Notes under the pieces: model-generated
Seen by the model: only the letters and a program-made list of their open reading frames with translations
The model's database searches: none
Told to the model about the DNA's origin: nothing
Origin: Desulfovibrio aminophilus DSM 12254
GTDB lineage: Bacteria > Desulfobacterota > Desulfovibrionia > Desulfovibrionales > Desulfovibrionaceae
Reading direction: 5' to 3'
Assembly: GCF_000422565.1 (NCBI RefSeq)
Contig: NZ_KE383875.1
Span: forward strand, 7,501 to 71,500
DNA: 64,000 nucleotides
Shown here: one piece after another, positions 46,507 through 53,787 of the stretch
How positions within the stretch are numbered: position 1 is the stretch's first letter
Layout of the letters: each line of letters starts with the position of its first letter
Program-made: the position numbers and the translations under genes

Positions 46507-47832
46507 TCAGAACTTGAGGATGTAGTAGCGCACCCAGATATAGGCCATGGACATGGCGATGGTCAGCAGGGTCACGGGCACGCCGTATTTGAGGAAGCGG
46601 ACGAAGGTGATCTTGTGTCCGGCCTTCTCGGAGATGCCCACCACGATGACGTTGGCCGAGGCGCCGATGGCCGTGCCGTTGCCGCCCAGACAGGCGCCAA
46701 GGGCCAGAGCCCACCAGACCGGCAGCATGGTGGCGCTCTGCAGGGTGGCCGTGTCCGTGCTCCCCAGCACCGTGCCCGCCGTGCTCACCAGCAGAGGGTT
46801 CATGGTCGCCACGAAGGGGATGTTGTCCACGATGGCCGAGGCGATGCCCGAGAACCAGACCATGACCATGGAGAGCATGAACATGTTGTCCGGGGTCGGA
46901 TGGGTCAGGGCGATCATCTCCTTGGAAAGCAGCTCGATGAGGCCCACCTTCACGGTGCCGCCGATGATGATGAACAGGCCGATAAAGAAGAAGATCGTCG
47001 GCCATTCCACCTCGGCCAGGGCGTGATGCGGCTCCTCGCCGGAGATGAACAGGAGCGTGGCCGCGCCCATGAGGGCCACGGTGGCGGGCTCATAATGGAA
47101 GAAGCCGTGCAGGATGAAGCCCAGGATGGTCAGGCCCAGCACCGCGCCGGATTTCTTGAGCAGCACCGGATCCTTGATGAGCTCGTTCTCGTTCATGGCC
47201 ATGACCCGGGCCTTGAGTTCCTCGCGCACATGCAGGCGCTTGCCGAAGACCACCTTCCAGATGAGCATCCAGACGACCATGATGATCACGATGGCCGGGC
47301 TCAGATGGATGATGAAGTCCATGAAGTCGAAGCCCGCCTTGGAGGCGATCATGATGTTCGGCGGGTCGCCGATGAGCGTCGCCGTGCCGCCGATGTTCGA
47401 GGCCAGGGCCTCGGTGATCAGGAAGGGGATGGGGTCCACTTCCAGCTCGTTGGCGATGAGCAGCGTCACCGGAGCCAGCAGGAGCACGGTGGTCACGTTA
47501 TCCAGGAAGGCCGAGGAAATGGCCGTGACCACGGCGAAGATGCTCATGATGGTGAAGGGATTGCCCTTGCCCACCTTGGCGGCCTTGATGGCCACGTACT
47601 GGAACACGCCCGTCTTGGTCATGATGTTCACGATGATCATCATGGAGATGAGCAGGAAGATGACGTTCCAGTCCACGCCGAGGTCGATGTCGTGCAGGGC
47701 GTCGTGTTGGCTGAGAACCTTGGTGATGAGGGTGAGCGCCGCCCCGAGCAGGGCGACCTTGGTCTTGTGGATCTTTTCGGAAACGATGATGGCGTAGGCC
47801 ACCACGAAGATGGCCGTTGCGACCCAGAACAT
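46507..47832 (-). CDS. ArsB/NhaD-type ion transporter
   Basis: A 441-residue protein with about eleven transmembrane helices of the ion-transporter superfamily. The twin signature SSAFLDNVTTVLLLAPVTLL and EALASNIGGTATLIGDPPNIMI is repeated in the second half (IASAIVDNIPFVATMNPLL; GACLGGNGTAIGASANVIVVGISEKAG). This pattern is shared by NhaD Na+/H+ antiporters, ArsB and SLC13-like anion carriers; the substrate cannot be decided. The gene follows the CBS-domain gene after 20 bases, so it is probably co-transcribed and possibly gated by the CBS protein. Confidence 0.88.
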   Translation of the reverse strand: MFWVATAIFVVAYAIIVSEKIHKTKVALLGAALTLITKVLSQHDALHDIDLGVDWNVIFLLISMMIIVNIMTKTGVFQYVAIKAAKVGKGNPFTIMSIFAVVTAISSAFLDNVTTVLLLAPVTLLIANELEVDPIPFLITEALASNIGGTATLIGDPPNIMIASKAGFDFMDFIIHLSPAIVIIMVVWMLIWKVVFGKRLHVREELKARVMAMNENELIKDPVLLKKSGAVLGLTILGFILHGFFHYEPATVALMGAATLLFISGEEPHHALAEVEWPTIFFFIGLFIIIGGTVKVGLIELLSKEMIALTHPTPDNMFMLSMVMVWFSGIASAIVDNIPFVATMNPLLVSTAGTVLGSTDTATLQSATMLPVWWALALGACLGGNGTAIGASANVIVVGISEKAGHKITFVRFLKYGVPVTLLTIAMSMAYIWVRYYILKF

Positions 47833-47852
47833 GAGTTACGACCTCCGGTCCT

Positions 47853-48308
47853 TCAGGATATTTCGCAGCAGATTTTGGCCACGGCGGCGAGGATGTCGCG
47901 GCGGGCGACCTCGCCAAGCAGGACTCCCTGCTTGTCCAGCACGGGCAGCACGTTGACGCCCTTTTCGCGGATCAGGGCGTTGATCTCCACCACGGTGTCC
48001 TCCGGGGAGCAGAAGACGAGATCGCGGCTCATGATCTCCGAAATCCGCATCCCGGAGCGTTCCTCGAAGGCCTTCAGAAACAGGTTCTCGCCTCCGGCCA
48101 GGGATTTGGCCAGATTGGCGTCGAGATACTCGGGCAGCATGACCTTGAGCAGGTCGTAGCTGCTGACCACTCCCACCAGGCGTCCGTCCGCCTCGGTGAC
48201 GTAGACGAGTCTGGAACGGATGCCCGGCATGAGGCAGAGCACCCGGCCCACACTCTCATCGGCCGGGATGGTGGTGACGTCGCGACTGTAAATTGCCGAG
48301 ACAAGCAT
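47853..48308 (-). CDS. twin CBS-domain protein
   Basis: A 151-residue protein of two CBS domains (YSRDVTTIPADESVGRVLCLM...LVGVVSSYDLLKVM and MSRDLVFCSPEDTVVEINALIREKGVNVLPVLDKQGVLLGEVARRDIL). CBS pairs bind adenine nucleotides and regulate partner enzymes or transporters. It lies immediately upstream of the NhaD-type transporter in the same operon, the obvious partner. GGGAG precedes the ATG. Confidence 0.92.
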   Translation of the reverse strand: MLVSAIYSRDVTTIPADESVGRVLCLMPGIRSRLVYVTEADGRLVGVVSSYDLLKVMLPEYLDANLAKSLAGGENLFLKAFEERSGMRISEIMSRDLVFCSPEDTVVEINALIREKGVNVLPVLDKQGVLLGEVARRDILAAVAKICCEIS

Positions 48309-48451
48309 GATCGCACTCCCTCTTTTCCGTTTTTCATGCAGAAGCCGTCAAAGACACAGCCCGAACTCTTACGGGGAACATTTTGGGCTATCAAGGGGAA
48401 CAGCCAATCATTACAATCCTGTAAGATTGCCTGTGCGTTTCATCATAGCAC

Positions 48452-48482
48452 AAAAAAACCGCCGGGGTCATGCCCCGGCGGC
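48452..48482 (-). terminator. terminator of the organic acid oxidation operon
   Basis: CCGCCGGGG (48459-48467) pairs perfectly with CCCCGGCGG (48473-48481) over TCATG. The A7 at 48452-48458 becomes a T-run on the minus strand. It is the first strong terminator after por on that strand and closes the roughly 15-kb unit. Confidence 0.92.
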
Positions 48483-48524
48483 CTTGACGGAGGACGTCCT
48501 CCCCGGTGTGGCGGGGCGTCCCGC

Positions 48525-48827
48525 CTAGACGTCGTAATCCAGCACGCCTCGCCCGGAAACCACCTGGGCGATGAACCGCACGCATTTCTGGTGCTCGGGA
48601 TGCGGCTGATAGGCGGCCAGGTCCGCCCGCGTGGCGAATTCGGAATAGAGCACCACCTGGCAGGCCGGAGAGGCGTTGAACACGTCCGTGCTCACCTCGA
48701 TGTGCAGCAGCCCGGGAATCCGCCCCTCAAGGGCCTCGAGCATGCGTTTCATCTCGGCCGCGTTCTCGGCCGCGCTCTTGCCTTGGGCCTCGTCCTTGAG
48801 GGTCCACATGACGATGTGCTTGATCAT
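48525..48827 (-). CDS. Dabb-domain (stress-responsive A/B barrel) protein
   Basis: A 100-residue ferredoxin-like-fold protein of the Dabb family (MIKHIVMWTLKDEA...LEGRIPGLLHIEVSTDVF...VVLYSEFATRADLAAYQPHPEHQKCVRFI). The ATG at 48827 overlaps the end of the FMN-dehydrogenase gene (ATGA) with GGAGG upstream. Last gene of the lactate operon. Dabb proteins include small dimeric enzymes and cofactor-handling proteins; the role here is unknown. Confidence 0.9.
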   Translation of the reverse strand: MIKHIVMWTLKDEAQGKSAAENAAEMKRMLEALEGRIPGLLHIEVSTDVFNASPACQVVLYSEFATRADLAAYQPHPEHQKCVRFIAQVVSGRGVLDYDV

Positions 48828-49846
48828 CGACGGCCTCCGTTGAAGAGAATGCGCCCGTCCACGGCCGCCAAGTCGGCGCAGCCGGTGAGGACCATGGAGC
48901 GGATCAATTCGCCGCGCAGCTGCTCCAGGTAGGCGGTCACGCCGTCCTTGAGCCCGCCCACGGCGGCCACGCTGAAGGGACGCCCGATGAGCACGGCGTC
49001 CGCGCCCAGGGCCAGCATCTTGAGCACGTCCTCGCCGGTGCGCACGCCGCCGTCGGCCAGAATCGCGATCTCGCCGCGCACGGGCGCGGCCACTTCGGCC
49101 AGAACCTCGGACACGCCCGGCGTGTGGTCCAGCACCCGTCCGCCGTGGTTGGAGACGACGATGCCCGCCGCGCCCACGTCGCGGGCCATCTTGGCCTCGT
49201 CGGCGGTCATGATGCCTTTGAGCACGAAGGGCACGGGACTCCACTCAATGATCTCACGCAGCTTTTCCGGGGTCTTGGGCGACACCGGGCGGCCCATCTT
49301 GCGCAGCGTGACCAGCCCGGCGGCGTCGATGTCCATGCCGAGAATCCTGGCCCCGGCGTCCAGGGCGCCCTCCAGCTTGCGGTAGAGTTCCTCGTCCTCC
49401 CAGGGCTTGATGAACGGGATGCCGTGGCCGTCCGCCTCGCGGATGGCGGCGAAGGCTTCCTTGTGGATGACCTCGGGCACGCCGTCGCCGGTGCAGCCGA
49501 GGCTTCCGGCCTCCTTGCAGCCGAGGACCACGGCCCGGATGTAGTCGGCCTCGGACACGCCGCCGCCCATGTTGAAGGACACGCCTCCAATGGGCGCGGC
49601 CAGCACGGGCAGGGAGAGCTTGACGCCCAGCAGCTCCCGCGAGGTGTCCGGCTGCACGGCCTCGTGGATGAGGCGCATGTTCAGCCGCACCGAGGCCAGG
49701 GCCGAGACGTTGTTCATGAACGCCCGCCCCGTGCCCAGGCCGCCCATGCCGGGAACCTCACCGGCGCAGGCGCGGCCGTCGCAGACCGGGCAGACCCGGC
49801 AGAATCCCTTCATCAGTTCACGGGCATGCGCCCGGACTTCCTTCAC
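48824..49846 (-). CDS. FMN-dependent alpha-hydroxyacid dehydrogenase
   Basis: A 340-residue TIM-barrel flavoenzyme of the lactate/glycolate oxidase superfamily. The FMN-site stretches are clear: LPVLAAPIGGVSFN, FVLKGIMTADEAKMARDVGAAGIVVSNHGGRVLDHTPG (catalytic His and Arg) and ILADGGVRTGEDVLKMLALGADAVLIGRPF. The N-terminus is unusual: FCRVCPVCDGRACAG has four cysteines (CxxCxxCxxxxC) that could bind metal or an Fe-S cluster. It starts at a GTG with AGGAGGTT upstream. In a lactate operon it probably oxidises a 2-hydroxyacid. Confidence 0.88.
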   Translation of the reverse strand: MKEVRAHARELMKGFCRVCPVCDGRACAGEVPGMGGLGTGRAFMNNVSALASVRLNMRLIHEAVQPDTSRELLGVKLSLPVLAAPIGGVSFNMGGGVSEADYIRAVVLGCKEAGSLGCTGDGVPEVIHKEAFAAIREADGHGIPFIKPWEDEELYRKLEGALDAGARILGMDIDAAGLVTLRKMGRPVSPKTPEKLREIIEWSPVPFVLKGIMTADEAKMARDVGAAGIVVSNHGGRVLDHTPGVSEVLAEVAAPVRGEIAILADGGVRTGEDVLKMLALGADAVLIGRPFSVAAVGGLKDGVTAYLEQLRGELIRSMVLTGCADLAAVDGRILFNGGRR

Positions 49847-49858
49847 GTGACGAACCTC

Positions 49859-52006
49859 CTACTTGATCTGCTGGGCCAAGATTTCGGCCATGTGCTTGAC
49901 GCGCATGGGCGAGCCCTTCTTTTCCAGGCCGCCGCGCAGCTGCATGACGCAGCCGGGGCAGTCCGTGACCAGGGTCTGCGCCCCGGTGGCCTCGGCATGG
50001 TCCAGCTTCTTGGCCAGAAGCTCGGCCGACAGCTCCGGGAACTTCATCGAGAAGGTGCCGCCGAATCCGCAGCAGACCTCCTCTTCCTCGGAGGGCTTAT
50101 AGTCCAGGCCCGCGTCGCGCATCAAGTCGCGGGGGGCGTCCTTCACGCCCAGGCCCCGGCAGAGATGGCAGGGAGCATGATAGGTCACGCTGCCGCCGTC
50201 CTTGCGGAAGTCCTCGGGCGTGAGCTTGAGCACGTCATGCACGAAGGAGCTGAAGTCGATGACCTTGTCCGCGAACTGACGGACCTTCACGGCCCAGGCC
50301 GGGTCGTCGCCCAGAAGCTTCAGATAGCCGTGCTTGAGATGCGAGGCGCAGGAGGCGCAGAGCGTGAGGATGTAGTCGTACTTGCCCGGGTCCAGGGCCC
50401 GGATGTTCTGCTTGGCCACGTCGCGGGCCGCGGCGATCTCGCCCATCATGACCACCGGCAGGCCGCAGCAGGACTGGTCCATGGGGAAGTCCAGGGCCGC
50501 GCCCTTGCCCGCCACCACATTGACCGCGGCCACGCACTGCTCGGGATAGACGAAGTCCTGCACGCAACCCGAGAACAGGCCCACGCGGTAGCGCGGGGAT
50601 TTGACCTCGGGGCGGATGCGCGGCCAAAGGTCGCGGAAGGGCTTGGCCGCGATTGCCGGCAGGACGCGGAAGCCCTGGTCCTTGGCCAGAAGCATGGGCA
50701 GGTGGCGGATGTAGCCGCCCGAGACCACTGGCTTCTGGGCCAGCTTGGCCGTACGCAGCAGACTGTGAAAGAGCTTGCGGTTCTTGAGCACGGCGGCCAG
50801 GAGCGTGCTGGGGGCGGAGTGCCCCTCCTCGTCCAGGATGCGGGCGTGAATCTCCTTGATGAGCGTGGGCAGGTCGATGCCCGCCGCGCAGACCGCCTTG
50901 CAGGCCCCGCAGTTGATGCAGTTCTGAACCAGGTTCTTGGCCTTGTCCCGGCCGTGGAAGAAGTAGGTCAGGATCAGGCCGATGGCCCCGATGTAGATGT
51001 GCCCGTAGCGATGACCTCCCACCAGGCGGTACACCGGGCAGACATTGGCGCAGGCCCCGCAACGCACGCAGCGCAGCACCTGGGAGAAGAGCGGATCGCG
51101 GGCCAGGGCCGAGCGGCCGTTGTCCAGGAAGACGATGTGCATGATCTTCTTGCCGTCGGGAGACGCGGCGCACTCGTTGCGCCCGTTGATCCAGGTCACG
51201 TAGGAAGAGATGGCCTGGCCCGTGGCGTTGCGCGGCAGCACGCGGAGCACCCGCAGGCCCTCGGCCAGGGTCGGGGTGAGCTTGTCCAGACCCATGAGGG
51301 CCACATGCACCCTCGGCAGGGTGGTCACCAGACGGGCGTTGCCCTCGTTGGTCACGATGCCGATGGCCCCGGTCTCGACCACGGCCATGTTCGCGCCGGA
51401 GACGCCCATGTCGGCCTCGATGTAGCGCGGCCGAAGTTCTCGGCGGGCCACCTTGACCAGCTTCTCGATGTCCACTTCCTGCTTCTGCTTGGTGACCTCG
51501 CTGAACAGATCGGCCACCTGGTAGCGCGAGAGGTGGATGGCGGGCATGACCATGTGGGTCGGGCCCTCGCCGCGCAGCTGGATGATCCACTCGCCCAGGT
51601 CCGTCTCGGTGACCTCGTAGCCTTCGGCCTCCAGGTGATCGTTGAGGTGGATCTCCTCGGCGGTCATGGACTTGGACTTGACCACGTATTTGACGCCGTT
51701 CTCCTTGGCGATGGCCGCGATGATCTCGTTGGCCTCGCGGGCCGTGCGCGCCAAGTGAACCTTGACCCCGGCGGCCTCGGCCTTGGCCTTGAACTGCTCG
51801 TAAAGTTCGTCCATCCGCGCGGCGGCCTTGTCCTTGGCCTCCGCGATCTCGCGGATGAGCCCGTCCACATCCATGCCGGCGAAGGCCCGGGCCCGGGCTC
51901 CGGGATAAAAGCGGGCGAACTTGTCCATGGCCTGGCGCAGGAACTCGTCGCCCAGGGCCTCGCGCAGCTCCGCGCGGTATTCCTTGAGATTCTTCGCTTG
52001 CTGCAT
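49859..52006 (-). CDS. LutA/LutB-type fused iron-sulfur lactate oxidation protein
   Basis: A 715-residue protein that joins what Bacillus encodes as LutB and LutA. The N-terminal LutB-like (DUF162) part has GVSGANMAVVETGAIGIVTNEGNARLV. Two [4Fe-4S] motifs follow (CVRCGACANVCP, CINCGACKAVC). The C-terminal half has two CCG domains (GCVQDFVYPE...SCCGLP...CASC; HAPCHLCRG...CCGFGG...CPGC). The domain order matches the large iron-sulfur subunit of the Desulfovibrio L-lactate dehydrogenase locus. lutC precedes it by three bases. Confidence 0.92.
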   Translation of the reverse strand: MQQAKNLKEYRAELREALGDEFLRQAMDKFARFYPGARARAFAGMDVDGLIREIAEAKDKAAARMDELYEQFKAKAEAAGVKVHLARTAREANEIIAAIAKENGVKYVVKSKSMTAEEIHLNDHLEAEGYEVTETDLGEWIIQLRGEGPTHMVMPAIHLSRYQVADLFSEVTKQKQEVDIEKLVKVARRELRPRYIEADMGVSGANMAVVETGAIGIVTNEGNARLVTTLPRVHVALMGLDKLTPTLAEGLRVLRVLPRNATGQAISSYVTWINGRNECAASPDGKKIMHIVFLDNGRSALARDPLFSQVLRCVRCGACANVCPVYRLVGGHRYGHIYIGAIGLILTYFFHGRDKAKNLVQNCINCGACKAVCAAGIDLPTLIKEIHARILDEEGHSAPSTLLAAVLKNRKLFHSLLRTAKLAQKPVVSGGYIRHLPMLLAKDQGFRVLPAIAAKPFRDLWPRIRPEVKSPRYRVGLFSGCVQDFVYPEQCVAAVNVVAGKGAALDFPMDQSCCGLPVVMMGEIAAARDVAKQNIRALDPGKYDYILTLCASCASHLKHGYLKLLGDDPAWAVKVRQFADKVIDFSSFVHDVLKLTPEDFRKDGGSVTYHAPCHLCRGLGVKDAPRDLMRDAGLDYKPSEEEEVCCGFGGTFSMKFPELSAELLAKKLDHAEATGAQTLVTDCPGCVMQLRGGLEKKGSPMRVKHMAEILAQQIK

Positions 52007-52009
52007 GGC

Positions 52010-52636
52010 CTAATCCTCCAGGAGCAGGATGTGGAGTTCCAGGGGGCCGTGGACGCCCAGGGCCAGGACGCGCTCGATGTCGGCGGTGCGGCTGGCTCCG
52101 GTGACGAAGGCCGTGTAGCTCGGCTGGACGCTGGTGAGCGCCACCAACTCGGCCTCCAAGTCCCGGGATGTCTCGCGAATCTTGGACTGGGGCAGCACGG
52201 CCACGTGGAACTCCGCGATCATGGTGGCCAGGCGCAGTTCCTCGCTGTTGGAGATGATGACCAGGGTGCCGGTCTCGGCGATGCCGAAATCGGCCAGGGT
52301 GAAGCCGATGTCCACTCCGCCAAGATGGTCGCGCATGCCCTTCTCGATACAGAGAATGCCGCGCTCCCGGGCCGATCCCTCCAGGTCGGCAAAGAATTCG
52401 GGAGAAAGGCCAGGCGCGGCGATGACCTTCTGCTGTTTGGTCTCGCACAACGCCTGGCCCTTTTCCGACAGGGGCTCCGAGCAGCCGGAAACCAGCAGCT
52501 GACAGGCCTGTTTCTTGTCGCAGACGTCCAGCGCGTAGGCCACGGCCTCGCGCATGGAAGCGACCTTGGAGACCACGGCCGAGACGGCCTTGGCCTTTTC
52601 CTCGAACAGCTCGACAGGATTCCGGTTCTCGTTCAT
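52010..52636 (-). CDS. lutC: LutC-type lactate utilisation protein
   Basis: A 208-residue LUD-domain protein. The diagnostic region is DIGFTLADFGIAETGTLVIISNSEELRLATMIAEFHVAVLPQSKI, followed by FVTGASRTADIERVLALGVHGPLELHILLLED. It works with the fused LutA/LutB-type protein downstream in L-lactate oxidation. I chose the ATG at 52636 (MNENRNPVELF), with a GGGGG stretch upstream; the longer frame overlaps the leader of the gene. Confidence 0.9.
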   Translation of the reverse strand: MNENRNPVELFEEKAKAVSAVVSKVASMREAVAYALDVCDKKQACQLLVSGCSEPLSEKGQALCETKQQKVIAAPGLSPEFFADLEGSARERGILCIEKGMRDHLGGVDIGFTLADFGIAETGTLVIISNSEELRLATMIAEFHVAVLPQSKIRETSRDLEAELVALTSVQPSYTAFVTGASRTADIERVLALGVHGPLELHILLLED

Positions 52637-52655
52637 TCCCGCCCCCTTGTTTGAA

Positions 52656-53729
52656 TCAGACGCCGAGCTTCTTGCGCAGCGCGGGTACATCCACGTTGGC
52701 GTTGATGAGCTGGGCCCCGTGGTTGATCTTGATCTGGGCGCGCAGCTTCTGGGTCGCCTGCACCGTCTCCATGAGCTTGGCCGTGGAGAAGGTGTCGCCC
52801 CGAACCACGATCATCGGCACGCCGAGCACCTCGGCCCGGGTCATGATGATGTCGTTGGGATAGAGGTTGCCCGTGAGCACGAGACAGGGGCAGTTGCCCT
52901 CCAGGGCCACCAGCTGCAGATCGGCGCGGTCGCCGCCCACCAGGACTGCGGCGTTCTTGACGCGCTGGAAGTGGGTCAGGAAGTTCTCCACCTGCATGGT
53001 GCCGATGAGGAAGGTGTCCACCAGCCGGTCGGCCTTGTTCGCCGCGGTGATGATCCGGCCGCCCAGGCGCTCGGCCAGTTCGGAGACCTTGATGCCGCTC
53101 ATGAACGGATCGTGGGGCACGATTCCGAAGACGTCGATGCCGCGCACCTTGAGCGAGGGCTCCACCAACTCCTTGGCCTCGTCCATGTAGCTCGGGTGCA
53201 CGTCGTTGAGCACGGCGCCCAGCAGCTCGCACTCGCGGGACTCAAGGATGTCCTTGGCCGAGAGCAGATAGTCGTAGTTCAGCTCTTTGTTGAAGCGGTC
53301 GATGAGCAGCGTCTTGGCGCCCAGGGCCGCGACCACCGAGGGGCCGTCCACGGAGCAGTACTTGCCCGCGTGCAGGAAGCTGCCCGAACCGCTGATGATC
53401 ATCACGTCCTTGCCCTTGGACAGTTCACCGTAGGCCTTCACGATCCTGTCCAGCAGGCCCTGGCAGGGCGTGCGGAAGGCCTTGATCTTGAAGTCGCGGG
53501 TCACGAGCACGGGCGTGACCAGCTCGGGATCCTGGGACAGGCCGAGCACGTCCTGGACGAAGAAGGCGTCCTCGTCGCCCTCCTTGCCCTTGCCCAGACC
53601 GGGCATGGCGCCCACCGGCTTCATGTAGCCGACGTTGAGGCCTTCCTTCTGCAACTTGAGCCCAAGGGCCATGGCCATGAGGTTCTTGCCCGCGAACTGC
53701 GCGGTGGAGCCTATGTACAAACCGACCAT
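52656..53729 (-). CDS. stand-alone BioD-like/DRTGG-domain protein (Pta N-terminal-type), copy 2
   Basis: A 357-residue paralogue of the protein at 20794-21855, alike along its whole length. BioD-like motifs ([41 protein letters not shown]) precede the DRTGG domain (AAVLVGGDRADLQLVALEG, TRAEVLGVPMIVVRGDTFS). As in copy 1, the phosphate loop ends GKN and no PTA catalytic domain follows. In the known Desulfovibrio operon this position holds full-length pta. It directly follows the ADP-forming acetate-CoA ligase. I infer a regulatory role. Confidence 0.85.
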   Translation of the reverse strand: MVGLYIGSTAQFAGKNLMAMALGLKLQKEGLNVGYMKPVGAMPGLGKGKEGDEDAFFVQDVLGLSQDPELVTPVLVTRDFKIKAFRTPCQGLLDRIVKAYGELSKGKDVMIISGSGSFLHAGKYCSVDGPSVVAALGAKTLLIDRFNKELNYDYLLSAKDILESRECELLGAVLNDVHPSYMDEAKELVEPSLKVRGIDVFGIVPHDPFMSGIKVSELAERLGGRIITAANKADRLVDTFLIGTMQVENFLTHFQRVKNAAVLVGGDRADLQLVALEGNCPCLVLTGNLYPNDIIMTRAEVLGVPMIVVRGDTFSTAKLMETVQATQKLRAQIKINHGAQLINANVDVPALRKKLGV

Positions 53730-53787
53730 TGTCGTCCTCCGTATCCTTGTGAATGAGAAGTGATCAGCCGCCGAAACCGTCCCCCGT

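Noticed and set aside
49124-52654. A 1176-codon plus-strand frame antisense to the FMN enzyme and the LutA/B- and LutC-type genes.
   Set aside because: Composition (His/Ala/Gly/Leu-rich, no domains) is typical of an antisense frame in GC-rich DNA, and the minus-strand genes are unambiguous.
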